DNA of 64,000 nt from Pseudomonas hydrolytica (GTDB lineage Bacteria > Pseudomonadota > Gammaproteobacteria > Pseudomonadales > Pseudomonadaceae). Each line of letters starts with the position of its first letter. Position 1 is the stretch's first letter. Positions 34,680 to 43,049 of the stretch are shown in pieces. Position numbers and translations under genes: made by a program. Below the pieces are notes generated by a model. It had not been told where the DNA came from. It ran no database searches and was given only the letters and a program-made list of their open reading frames with translations. Location of the stretch: the NCBI RefSeq assembly GCF_021495345.1, contig NZ_CP099397.1, positions 4,719,001-4,783,000 of the forward strand, given 5' to 3'.

Positions 34680-37600
34680 TCTGGCGATCCCCTTTCGGGT
34701 CATAGAACACGGGGCTGACGATTTCGGCTTCGATCACGCTGCCATCGGCCAGCGGCGCGAACACGCGCTCGCCGATACGCGACAGGCCACCCCTGACCAG
34801 GGCCATGGCGAAGCTGTAACCCATGGCCGCGCTCATGTAGCTGGAGGTGACGTGACCGACCATGGTCATCGGAATCGGCTGCTTGGGATCGAACACCAAC
34901 TGCGCGCCTTCCGGCAGGACCTTGTTCGGATCCAGCGGCTTGAGGCCGATCAGCTGCTTGCGGTTTTCCTTCAGGCAGTCCTCGCGGTTCATGCCGCGCC
35001 AGCCGATCCAGGAGAACGGCTTGGTGCGACCGACGCACCAGCCCATGCCCAGATCGTCCGGGGTGACCGAACCGTCGGTGTCCTGGCCGACGATGATGAA
35101 ACCCTTCTCGGCGCGCAGCACGTGCATGGTCTCGGTGCCGTACGGGGTCAGGCCGTGCTTCTTGCCCGCCTCGATGATCTGCTCCCACACGCCCAGGGCG
35201 TAGTCGGCCTGCACGTTGACTTCGTAGGAGAGCTCACCGGTGAAGGAGATGCGGAACACGCGGGCCGGTACGCCACCGACCTTGCCTTCCTTCCAGCTCA
35301 TGAAGGGGAAGGCGTCCTTGTCCAGATCGATGTCGGTGACCTCGGCCAGCAGCTTGCGGCTGTTGGGGCCGGACAGGGTCATGGTTGCCCAGTGGTCGGT
35401 GACCGAGGTGAAGTACACCTTCAGCTCCGGCCATTCGGTCTGGTGGTAGATCTCCAGCCACTCCATCACGCGGCCGGCGCCGCCGGTGGTGGTGGTCATG
35501 ACGAAATGGTTGTCGGCCAGACAGGCGGTGACGCCGTCGTCGAAGACCATGCCGTCTTCCTTGCACATCAGGCCGTAGCGGGCCTTGCCCACGTCCAGCT
35601 TGGTCCAGGCGTTGGTGTAGACGCGGTTGAGGAACTCGCGCGCATCCGGGCCCTGGATGTCGATCTTGCCCAGGGTCGAGGCGTCGAGGATGCCCACCGC
35701 GTTACGCACGGCCAGGCACTCGCGGGCCACGGCGGCATGCAGGTCTTCACCGTTTTTCGGGAAGTACCAGGGACGCTTCCACTGGCCGACGTCCTCGAAC
35801 TCGGCGCCGTTTTCCAGGTGCCATTTCTGCAGGGCGGTGTAGCGTTTGGGCTCGAACAGCTCGCCGCAGTGACGGCCGGCGATGGCGCCGAAGGTCACCG
35901 GAGTGTAGTTCGGGCGGAACATGGTGGTGCCCATCTCACTGATGCTGATGCCCAGCGACTTGGCGGCGATGGCCAGGCCGTTGATGTTGCCCAGCTTGCC
36001 CTGGTCGGTGCCGAAGCCCAGCGCGGTGTAGCGCTTGACGTGCTCGACCGACTCAAAGCCCTCACGGGTGGCCAGCTCGATGCCCGCGGCGGTGACGTCG
36101 TTCTGTTGATCGACGAACTGCTTCGGCGCACGGGAAGTGCCCTTGTCGTGCGGCACCTGGAACAGCGCGACCGAGGCTTCCTCGATGCGCTTCTCGGCCT
36201 TCGGCAGGCTGCCGGTCACGGCCTTGAAGCCGACTTCGGCTGCAGCCTTGGCACCGGCTTCGAAACCATCGGCCAGGGCGTCGCCGAGACCGAACACACC
36301 GTTCACGGCACCGGCGCAGTGACGCTTCTGGAAACCTTCACCCGGGACGAAGGCGAGGATGTCTTCACGCCAGATCGGACGCCCGCCCAGGTGCGAGGCC
36401 AAGTGCACCACCGGGCTGTAGCCGCCGGAGCTGACGATCAGGTCGCAGTCGACGGTCTCGCCCGGGCTGGTGACCTTGTGCGAGACCAGGTCGATGGCGC
36501 AGATGCGCGCACCAGTAACGCGCTTGCTACCGCGCGCCTCGACCACGGCACTGCCGGTGAGTACGCGCACGCCACGCCGGCGCGCTTCTTCGACCCAGCT
36601 GCCACGCGGGTTGCTGCGCGCGTCGGCCACGGCCACCACCTGGCGACCGGCGTCGAGCCAGTCGAGCACCACGCGGTAGGCGTAATCGTTGTTGGTCGAC
36701 AGCACCAGCTTCTGCCCGGGGGCCACGCCGTAACGACGCACGTAGGTCGACACGGCATCGGCCAGCATGTTGCCGGGCACGTCGTTGTTGGCGTACACCA
36801 GCGGGCGCTCGTGGGCACCGGTGGCCAGCACCACGCGACCGGCACGCACACGGTGCATGCGCTGACGCGGCTGGCCCATCGGCGCGACTTCACCGAGGTG
36901 ATCGGTCAGGCGCTGGTGAATGGTGAGGAAGTTGTGGTCGTGGTAGCCGTTGACCGTGGCACGCGGCAGCAGAGTCACTTCCGGCATCTTCTGCAGCTCG
37001 GCGATGGCCTTGGCGGCCCAGTCGGCGGCCGGCTTGTCATCGAGCATCTCGCGGGTGGACAGCAGGCTGCCGCCGAACTCTTCCTGCTCGTCGGCGAGGA
37101 TCACCCGCGCACCGCTGCGTCCGGCGGCCAGGGCCGCAGCCAGACCGGCAGGGCCGGCACCGACCACCAGCACGTCGCAGTGCTGGTTCATGTAGTCGTA
37201 GATGTCCGGGTCGTTTTCCTTCGGCGAGCGCCCCAGACCTGCGGCCTTACGGATGTACTTCTCGTAGGTCAGCCAGAGGTTCTGCGGATACATGAAGGTC
37301 TTGTAGTAGAAACCGGGCGGCATCATGCCGCCGCCGACCTTGCCGAGAATGCCCATCAGGTCGGTGTTGACGCTCGGCCAGCCGTTGGTGCTGGTGGCGG
37401 TCAGGTTCGCGTACAGCGCCTGCTGGGTGGCACGCACGTTGGGGATCTGCGCCGCCTCGGTGGAGCCGATCTGCAGCACGGCATTGGGCTCTTCGGCACC
37501 GGCGGCAACGATGCCGCGCGGACGCGAGTACTTGAAGCTGCGGCCGATCACGTCGACGCCGTTGGCCAGCAGCGCGGCGGCCAGGGTATCGCCGGCATAG

Positions 37601-37689
37601 CCCTGATAGGTCTGGCCGTTGAAGCTGAAGGTCAGGGGCTGGCTGCGGTCGATGCGGCCACCCTGGGCAAGACGATTGACCTGGCTCAT
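34672..37689 (-). CDS. soxA: Sarcosine oxidase alpha subunit
   Basis: 1005 residues, typical of the family. An N-terminal 2Fe-2S-like domain and a pyridine-nucleotide oxidoreductase domain with VVGAGPAGLAAALAAG (NAD site, about 175-190) are followed by a C-terminal aminomethyltransferase-like (GcvT) domain with folate-binding features. The complex oxidises sarcosine to glycine, making H2O2 and 5,10-methylene-THF. It overlaps soxD upstream (ATGA) and soxG downstream, so the three are tightly coupled. Confidence 0.95.
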   Translation of the reverse strand: MSQVNRLAQGGRIDRSQPLTFSFNGQTYQGYAGDTLAAALLANGVDVIGRSFKYSRPRGIVAAGAEEPNAVLQIGSTEAAQIPNVRATQQALYANLTATSTNGWPSVNTDLMGILGKVGGGMMPPGFYYKTFMYPQNLWLTYEKYIRKAAGLGRSPKENDPDIYDYMNQHCDVLVVGAGPAGLAAALAAGRSGARVILADEQEEFGGSLLSTREMLDDKPAADWAAKAIAELQKMPEVTLLPRATVNGYHDHNFLTIHQRLTDHLGEVAPMGQPRQRMHRVRAGRVVLATGAHERPLVYANNDVPGNMLADAVSTYVRRYGVAPGQKLVLSTNNDYAYRVVLDWLDAGRQVVAVADARSNPRGSWVEEARRRGVRVLTGSAVVEARGSKRVTGARICAIDLVSHKVTSPGETVDCDLIVSSGGYSPVVHLASHLGGRPIWREDILAFVPGEGFQKRHCAGAVNGVFGLGDALADGFEAGAKAAAEVGFKAVTGSLPKAEKRIEEASVALFQVPHDKGTSRAPKQFVDQQNDVTAAGIELATREGFESVEHVKRYTALGFGTDQGKLGNINGLAIAAKSLGISISEMGTTMFRPNYTPVTFGAIAGRHCGELFEPKRYTALQKWHLENGAEFEDVGQWKRPWYFPKNGEDLHAAVARECLAVRNAVGILDASTLGKIDIQGPDAREFLNRVYTNAWTKLDVGKARYGLMCKEDGMVFDDGVTACLADNHFVMTTTTGGAGRVMEWLEIYHQTEWPELKVYFTSVTDHWATMTLSGPNSRKLLAEVTDIDLDKDAFPFMSWKEGKVGGVPARVFRISFTGELSYEVNVQADYALGVWEQIIEAGKKHGLTPYGTETMHVLRAEKGFIIVGQDTDGSVTPDDLGMGWCVGRTKPFSWIGWRGMNREDCLKENRKQLIGLKPLDPNKVLPEGAQLVFDPKQPIPMTMVGHVTSSYMSAAMGYSFAMALVRGGLSRIGERVFAPLADGSVIEAEIVSPVFYDPKGDRQNV

Positions 37690-38012
37690 GCCGTTACTCC
37701 TTGGTCGACGGTCTTCTTCGCGGCAAGCGACGCCTCAGTCACGCTGGGGCGCTCGCCGATCTTGTAGGTTTCGAGAATCTCGTAGCTCACCGTGTGGCGA
37801 GTGACGTTGAAGTACTGGCGGCAGCCGGCGGCGTGGATCCACAACTCGTGGTGGATGCCGCGCGGGTTGTCGCGGAAGAACAGGTACTCGCCCCACTCCT
37901 CGTCGGTGCAGGCGTTCGGGTCCAGCGGGCGGGCGATGTGCGCCTGGCCGCCGACATGGAATTCTTCTTCGGAACGCAGTTCGCCACAGTGAGGGCAGAA
38001 GATGTGCAGCAT
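37686..38012 (-). CDS. soxD: Sarcosine oxidase delta subunit
   Basis: 108 residues from the ATG at 38012 (GGTAG site 6 nt before it). The zinc-binding pattern FCPHCGELRSEEEF, with H36 and C63 (GCRQYFN), matches SoxD. The frame stays open upstream but that extension runs into the palindromic repeat and is not real. Its stop overlaps the soxA start. Confidence 0.93.
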   Translation of the reverse strand: MLHIFCPHCGELRSEEEFHVGGQAHIARPLDPNACTDEEWGEYLFFRDNPRGIHHELWIHAAGCRQYFNVTRHTVSYEILETYKIGERPSVTEASLAAKKTVDQGVTA

Positions 38013-38072
38013 GGTTGCTACCTCCGGTGAATCTTCAAACCCGCTCGGATGACCGCGCGGGGCAAGCTTGTC

Positions 38073-38177
38073 TCCCCTCTCCCGCGGGAGAGGGGTTGTG
38101 GGAGAGGGGTGCGGTGTCCACCGCTCTACCCTCTCCCGGCCCTTCGGGCCACCCTCTCCGGCAAGCGGGAGAGGGTC
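38073..38177. repeat. CCCCTCTCCCGC palindrome element, soxD-soxB junction
   Basis: CCCCTCTCCCGCGGGAGAGG at the left, a CTCTCCCGGCCCTTCGGGCC hairpin in the middle and GCGGGAGAGGG at the right make a compound palindrome between soxB and soxD. Confidence 0.85.
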
Positions 38178-38203
38178 ATCAGCCGTCGCGCTACGCGCGA
38201 CCT

Positions 38204-39454
38204 TTAGTGGGCCACACCGGCTGCGCCGTGCTCGTCGATCAGCGCACCGTTGTGGAAGCGCTCGATGGAGAAGGCCTTGGCCAGCGGGTGCATCTCGCCC
38301 TTGGCCAGGCTGGCGGCGAACACGTGGCCCGAACCCGGGGTGGCCTTGAAGCCACCGGTGCCCCAACCGCAGTTGAAGTACAGGTTCTTCACCGGCGTCT
38401 TGGCGATGATCGGGCAGGCGTCCGGCGTGGTGTCGACGATGCCGCCCCACTGGCGGTTCATGCGCACGCGCGAGAGCACCGGGAACATCTCGACGATGGC
38501 CTGCAGGGTGTGCTCGATGGTCGGGTAGGAGCCGCGCTGGCCGTAGCCGTTGTAGCCGTCGATGCCGGCGCCGATGACCAGGTCGCCCTTGTCCGACTGG
38601 CTAATGTAGCCGTGTACGGCGTTGGACATGATCACGGTGTCGATGATCGGCTTGATCGGCTCGGAGACCAGCGCCTGCAGCGGGTGCGACTCCAGCGGTA
38701 GGCGGAAGCCGGCGAGCTTGGCCAGGTGCCCGGAGTTACCGGCAGCGACCACGCCGACGCGCTTGGCGCCGATGAAGCCCTTGCTGGTTTCCACGCCGAT
38801 CACCGCACCGTTTTCCTTGCGGAAGCCGATCACTTCGGTCTGCTGGATCAGGTCGACGCCCAGGGCGTCGGCGGCACGGGCGAAGCCCCAGGCCACGGCG
38901 TCGTGACGGGCCACGCCGCCACGGCGCTGCAGCGAGGCGCCGAGAATCGGGTAACGGGTGTTCTTCGAGCAATCCAGGTAGGGGATCATCTCCGCCACCT
39001 GCTTGGCGTCCACCACCTCGCCATCGATGCCGTTGAGGCGGTTGGCGCTGACGCGGCGCTCGATGTCACGCATGTCCTGCAGGGTGTGGCCGAGGTTGAA
39101 CACGCCGCGCTGGGAGAACATGACGTTGTAGTTCAGGTCCTGCGACAGGCCTTCCCACAGCTTCATCGCGTGCTCGTACAGGTGCGCGGACTCGTCCCAC
39201 AGGTAGTTGGAACGCACGATGGTGGTGTTGCGCGCGGTATTGCCGCCGCCCAGCCAGCCCTTCTCGACCACGGCGACGTTCTTCACGCCGAACTCCTTGG
39301 CCAGGTAATAGGCGGTGGCCAGGCCGTGGCCGCCACCGCCGACGATGATCACGTCGTAAACCGGCTTGGGCGTTGGATTACGCCACATGCGCTGCCAGTT
39401 CTCATGGTGACTGAACGAGTGCTTGAACAGGCCGAAGCCGGAATAACGTTGCAT
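38204..39454 (-). CDS. soxB: Sarcosine oxidase beta subunit
   Basis: 416 residues from the ATG at 39454 (GGAG 7 nt upstream; the in-frame ATG at 39460 is too close). The FAD-binding VIIVGGGGHGLATAYYLA is at about residues 36-53 and the histidine of the covalent-FMN region (KHSFSHHENW) is at the N-terminus. It carries the site where sarcosine is oxidised. It heads soxBDAG, 66 bp downstream of glyA. Confidence 0.95.
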   Translation of the reverse strand: MQRYSGFGLFKHSFSHHENWQRMWRNPTPKPVYDVIIVGGGGHGLATAYYLAKEFGVKNVAVVEKGWLGGGNTARNTTIVRSNYLWDESAHLYEHAMKLWEGLSQDLNYNVMFSQRGVFNLGHTLQDMRDIERRVSANRLNGIDGEVVDAKQVAEMIPYLDCSKNTRYPILGASLQRRGGVARHDAVAWGFARAADALGVDLIQQTEVIGFRKENGAVIGVETSKGFIGAKRVGVVAAGNSGHLAKLAGFRLPLESHPLQALVSEPIKPIIDTVIMSNAVHGYISQSDKGDLVIGAGIDGYNGYGQRGSYPTIEHTLQAIVEMFPVLSRVRMNRQWGGIVDTTPDACPIIAKTPVKNLYFNCGWGTGGFKATPGSGHVFAASLAKGEMHPLAKAFSIERFHNGALIDEHGAAGVAH

Positions 39455-39476
39455 GGGCATGCTCCAGGGTTCTACT

Positions 39477-39502
39477 CCCCTCTCCCGCTTGCGGGAGAGG
39501 GG
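39477..39502. repeat. CCCCTCTCCCGC palindrome element, soxB-glyA junction
   Basis: A single CCCCTCTCCCGC/GCGGGAGAGGGG hairpin, third member of the family, occupying most of the 66-bp gap. Confidence 0.85.
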
Positions 39503-39520
39503 CCGGGGGAGAAGGTTGGC

Positions 39521-40774
39521 TTAGCGATACACCGGGTAGTCCGCGCACAACCCGGCCACCAGCTTGGCCACCTGCGCCTCGACATCGGCATCGCCGAGGT
39601 GGTCGAGGATGTCGCAGATCCAACCGGCCAGCGCCTGGCACTGGGCGACCTTGAAGCCGCGGGTGGTCACCGCCGGGGTACCGATGCGGATGCCCGAGGT
39701 CACGAACGGCGACTGCGGGTCGTTCGGCACGGCGTTCTTGTTCACGGTGATGCCGGCACGACCGAGCGCGGCGTCGGCCTCCTTGCCGGTCAGGCCCTGC
39801 TTGATCAGGCTGAGCAGGAACAGGTGGTTGTCGGTACCGCCGGACACCACCTCGTAGCCACGCTCGATGAAGACCTTGGCCATGGCCTGGGCGTTGTCGA
39901 TGACCTGCTGCTGGTAAGCCTTGAACTCGGGCTCCATGGCTTCCTTGAAGCACACCGCCTTGGCCGCGATCACGTGCATCAGCGGGCCGCCCTGAGCGCC
40001 GGGGAACACGGCGGAGTTAAGTTTCTTCTCGATCTCCTCGTTGGCCTTGGCCAGGATCAGGCCGCCACGCGGACCGCGCAGGGTCTTGTGGGTGGTGGTG
40101 GTGACCACATCGGCGAAGGGAATCGGGTTCGGATACAGGCCAGCGGCAACCAGACCGGCGACGTGCGCCATGTCGACGAACAGGAGTGCACCGACCTTGT
40201 CGGCGATGGCGCGAAAACGCGGGAAATCCAGGGTCTTGGAATAGGCGGAGAAGCCGGCCACGATCATCTTCGGCTTGTGCTCCACGGCCAGGCGCTCGAC
40301 CTCGTCGTAGTCGATCAGGCCGGTGGCGGGGTTCAGCCCGTACTGCACGGCGTTGTACAGCTTGCCCGAAGACGACACCTTGGCGCCGTGGGTCAGGTGG
40401 CCGCCGTGGGCCAGGCTCATGCCGAGGATGGTGTCGCCGGCATTGAGCAAGGCCAGGTAGACGGCGCTGTTGGCGGACGAGCCGGAGTGCGGCTGAACGT
40501 TGGCGAAGTCGGCGCCGAACAGCTGCTTGGCACGATCGATGGCGAGCTGCTCGACCTTGTCGACATACTCGCAGCCACCGTAGTAGCGCTTGCCCGGGTA
40601 GCCCTCGGCGTACTTGTTGGTCAGGCCGCTGCCCTGCGCTTCCATCACGCGCTGGCTGCAGTAGTTTTCCGAGGCGATCAGCTCGATGTGCTCTTCCTGA
40701 CGGCGTTCTTCCTGATCGATCGCCGCGAGCAACTCGTCGTCGTAACCCTGAATCTGATCTTGCTTGCTGAACAT
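39521..40774 (-). CDS. glyA: Serine hydroxymethyltransferase
   Basis: 417 residues from the ATG at 40774 with GGAG 7 nt before it; longer frame upstream is not used. Family motifs are [11 protein letters not shown], the PLP lysine region [16 protein letters not shown] and GTDNHLFL. It interconverts glycine and serine with 5,10-methylene-THF, so glycine from sarcosine oxidase is turned to serine. P. aeruginosa has a glyA copy in this same position (glyA1) in the betaine/sarcosine cluster. The upstream region has three unusual dyads. Confidence 0.95.
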   Translation of the reverse strand: MFSKQDQIQGYDDELLAAIDQEERRQEEHIELIASENYCSQRVMEAQGSGLTNKYAEGYPGKRYYGGCEYVDKVEQLAIDRAKQLFGADFANVQPHSGSSANSAVYLALLNAGDTILGMSLAHGGHLTHGAKVSSSGKLYNAVQYGLNPATGLIDYDEVERLAVEHKPKMIVAGFSAYSKTLDFPRFRAIADKVGALLFVDMAHVAGLVAAGLYPNPIPFADVVTTTTHKTLRGPRGGLILAKANEEIEKKLNSAVFPGAQGGPLMHVIAAKAVCFKEAMEPEFKAYQQQVIDNAQAMAKVFIERGYEVVSGGTDNHLFLLSLIKQGLTGKEADAALGRAGITVNKNAVPNDPQSPFVTSGIRIGTPAVTTRGFKVAQCQALAGWICDILDHLGDADVEAQVAKLVAGLCADYPVYR

Positions 40775-41444
40775 CTCGGTTCTCCTGCGGCGCCTGTGGG
40801 CGGCGGTCTTGGACGGACGGGCCGGCAAGGCCCTGTGCAGCGATGGTAGGGCCGCCCCTGCCCCCTCAAATGCCTGCCAACGCCGCGAGAGCATTCGTTT
40901 GCGACATGGCCTTGTCGCAAATAGGCGCCTGGCTTCCGGGGCCTGCCTTGGCGCCGGATAACGGGGGGAAGCCGAGGCCCCCCGTCGGGCGCGCCGGGAA
41001 GTCCGATACAAGGCGGTTTTCGTATATTTATCAAACAGTTAACAAGAAGGATCATGCACAGAAGAGGTGCATCAAGCTGTGCATAAGCTGTCAGCACATG
41101 GCTGCAGCCAGGAAGCGGCGGGGGCTTGCGTCGATTGCTCGATAATTGTCCAGGCTCGCTGCACGGGACTTATCCACTCGTGAAACGACGGACGGGGCAG
41201 AAGGCGCTGGGGATATGCACAGAAGGTGTGGACGAAACTGTGCATAGACTGTTCGGCGCAGGCCACAGCCCAGAAGCACCGAGGCTTTCCGGGGAGCGAA
41301 CAAAAAACGAACAGAATCAGAGGGTTGCGTCAGGCTTGTGCACAAATCTTGGGGGCATTGCTGTGCATTGCCTGTGGACATCCGGCGCCACGCCAGGGCC
41401 CACGGGGCCCCGGCGCAGATGCATGCGTTCTGCTCAACCGACTG
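40775..41444. promoter_or_regulatory. Long upstream region of glyA
   Basis: A 670-bp gap without a credible gene. Nearest to glyA is a low-complexity GC-rich stretch, then an AT-rich patch at 41020-41050 (CGTATATTTATCAAACAGTT), a good place for the glyA promoter. Beyond it lie the three dyads at 41055-41380 and several DnaA-box-like or TTATCCAC words (41169-41176, 41373-41379). Confidence 0.6.
41055..41380. repeat. Three imperfect repeats, each with a TGCACAG-N15-CTGTGCA dyad
   Basis: Copies start at 41055, 41216 and 41339. Copies 1 and 2 carry identical arms TGCACAG and CTGTGCA 15 nt apart (half-site centres 22 bp apart) and share about 67% identity over 76 bp; copy 3 has TGCACA and TGTGCA at the same spacing. 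Each is followed by CTGT 3 nt later. Offsets of 161 and 123 bp are not in a common coding frame. Confidence 0.8.
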
Positions 41445-41744
41445 TCACGGCTTGAGCTTGTCGCCACAGCTGCTGGATGCGTTCATCATGCGTTGCTGCA
41501 TGGCGGGATCCGGCGGCGACTGACGGCTCATTTCCTGCAACTCGGCCTCGGTGAATTCCTGACTGACCTTGGTGGCCGCGCAGTCGCAATAGGCACGCAG
41601 CTGTGGCTCCTCGTAGCCTGCCGGGGCGCCGGCCACGCACTGCTGAACGAACTCGTTCTTGGCCTGCGCCGACCACTCGGCAGCGCTGACGGGAAGCGCC
41701 ACGGCCAGCGGCAGGGCAACGGCGAGCAGGTGACGATAAGTCAT
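41445..41744 (-). CDS. Small exported protein with four cysteines
   Basis: 99 residues from the ATG at 41744 (GAAGGAG 7 nt upstream). A signal peptide (about 1-21, ending VSAA) precedes a helical domain with C36, C53, C55 and a C-terminal C92, arranged so that two disulphides are possible. It resembles small periplasmic proteins of unknown function found in Pseudomonas; no enzymatic motif is seen. It is divergent from the threonine aldolase and lies upstream of the glyA region. Confidence 0.75.
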   Translation of the reverse strand: MTYRHLLAVALPLAVALPVSAAEWSAQAKNEFVQQCVAGAPAGYEEPQLRAYCDCAATKVSQEFTEAELQEMSRQSPPDPAMQQRMMNASSSCGDKLKP

Positions 41745-41979
41745 ATGAAACTCCTTCTCTGATTGCGAAAGAGGGCCGATTGCCGACCCTAGAAGTGTGA
41801 GCCCGGCAGGACCCGCCGAGTTCCATTCCCTGGCCGAACGGTTGTTCACGACCGGACCGGCCAGTACGCATCGACACAACAAGTCGTCGCCGCAGCGGAC
41901 GTCTGCCACTGCGGCCACGGAGTAAAGTGACCCCTTTGCCGGCAGATTCGCCGGCCGGCTTTTCAGAAGGAACGCGCCA

Positions 41980-43020
41980 ATGCCCGACAATGCCCAGCAA
42001 TTTGCCAGCGACAACTACTCCGGCATCTGTCCCGAAGCCTGGGCCGCCATGGCCGAGGCCAACCAGGGCCACCAGCGCGCCTACGGCGACGACGAATGGA
42101 CGGCGCGTGCCGCCGATCACTTCCGCCGCCTGTTCGAGACCGACTGCGAAGTGTTCTTCGCCTTCAACGGCACTGCCGCCAACTCCCTGGCCCTGGCCTC
42201 CCTGTGCCAGAGCTACCACAGCGTGATCTGCTCGGAGACCGCCCACGTCGAGACCGACGAATGCGGCGCGCCGGAGTTCTTCTCCAACGGCTCCAAACTG
42301 CTGCTGGCCAGGACCGAGAACGGCAAGCTGACGCCGCAGGCCATCCGCGAAATCGCCCTCAAGCGCCAGGACATCCACTACCCGAAACCGCGCGTGGTCA
42401 CCCTGACCCAGACCACCGAGGTCGGCACTGTGTACCGCCCGGAAGAAGTCCGCGCCATCAGCCAGACCTGCAAGGAGCTCAATCTCAACCTGCACATGGA
42501 CGGCGCGCGCTTCTCCAACGCCTGCGCCTTCCTCGGCTGCAGCCCGGCCGATCTGACCTGGAAGGCCGGCGTCGACGTCCTGTGCTTCGGCGGCACCAAG
42601 AACGGCATGGCCGTGGGCGAGGCGATCATCTTCTTCAACAAGGCGCTGGCCGAGGACTTCGACTACCGCTGCAAGCAGGCCGGCCAGCTGGCCTCGAAGA
42701 TGCGCTACCTGTCCGCGCCCTGGGTGGGCATCCTGCAGGACGACGCCTGGCTCAAGTACGCCAACCATGCCAACCGCTGCGCGCAACTGCTCGCCGAACT
42801 GGTGGCCGATGTCCCCGGCGTAAGTCTGATGTTCCCGGTCGAAGCCAACGGCGTGTTCCTGCAGCTGTCGGAACCGGCCATCGCCGCCCTCACCGCCCGC
42901 GGCTGGCGCTTCTACACCTTCATCGGCGCCGGCGGCGCGCGCTTCATGTGCAGCTGGGACACCGACGAGGCGCGCGTGCGCCAGCTGGCGGCCGATATCC
43001 GTGAGGTGATGAGCGCCTGA
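41980..43020 (+). CDS. ltaE: Low-specificity L-threonine aldolase
   Basis: 346 residues of the beta-eliminating-lyase fold type I PLP family. The PLP lysine lies in VLCFGGTKNGMAVG and the aspartate pairing with PLP nitrogen in LHMDGARFSNA. It cleaves threonine or allo-threonine to glycine and acetaldehyde, feeding glycine to GlyA. A GGAA site precedes the ATG. In P. aeruginosa a threonine aldolase gene also belongs to this betaine region. Confidence 0.93.
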   Translation: MPDNAQQFASDNYSGICPEAWAAMAEANQGHQRAYGDDEWTARAADHFRRLFETDCEVFFAFNGTAANSLALASLCQSYHSVICSETAHVETDECGAPEFFSNGSKLLLARTENGKLTPQAIREIALKRQDIHYPKPRVVTLTQTTEVGTVYRPEEVRAISQTCKELNLNLHMDGARFSNACAFLGCSPADLTWKAGVDVLCFGGTKNGMAVGEAIIFFNKALAEDFDYRCKQAGQLASKMRYLSAPWVGILQDDAWLKYANHANRCAQLLAELVADVPGVSLMFPVEANGVFLQLSEPAIAALTARGWRFYTFIGAGGARFMCSWDTDEARVRQLAADIREVMSA

Positions 43021-43024
43021 AGCC

Positions 43025-43044
43025 GGCCCGGCTGGCGCCGGGCC
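43025..43044. terminator. Stem-loop between convergent genes
   Basis: GGCCCGGC and GCCGGGCC pair with a 4-nt loop, between the threonine aldolase and autotransporter stops. There is no T-run on either side, so termination is only probable. Confidence 0.45.
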
Positions 43045-43049
43045 GCTGC

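Noticed and set aside
34660..34703. Longer soxG starting at 34703
   Set aside because: It would extend far into soxA; the ATG at 34679 has a ribosome site and fits the family length.
34666..37767. A 1033-codon plus-strand open frame opposite soxA
   Set aside because: Complementary shadow of soxA in a high-GC third-position frame; no recognisable domain.
38013..38450. N-terminal extension of soxD through the palindrome
   Set aside because: The extension is made of repeat and antisense soxB sequence and lacks homology; the ATG at 38012 has a good ribosome site.
40980..41444. Glycine or THF riboswitch upstream of glyA
   Set aside because: No match to the conserved cores of either class was found; the repeats are better described as spaced dyads.
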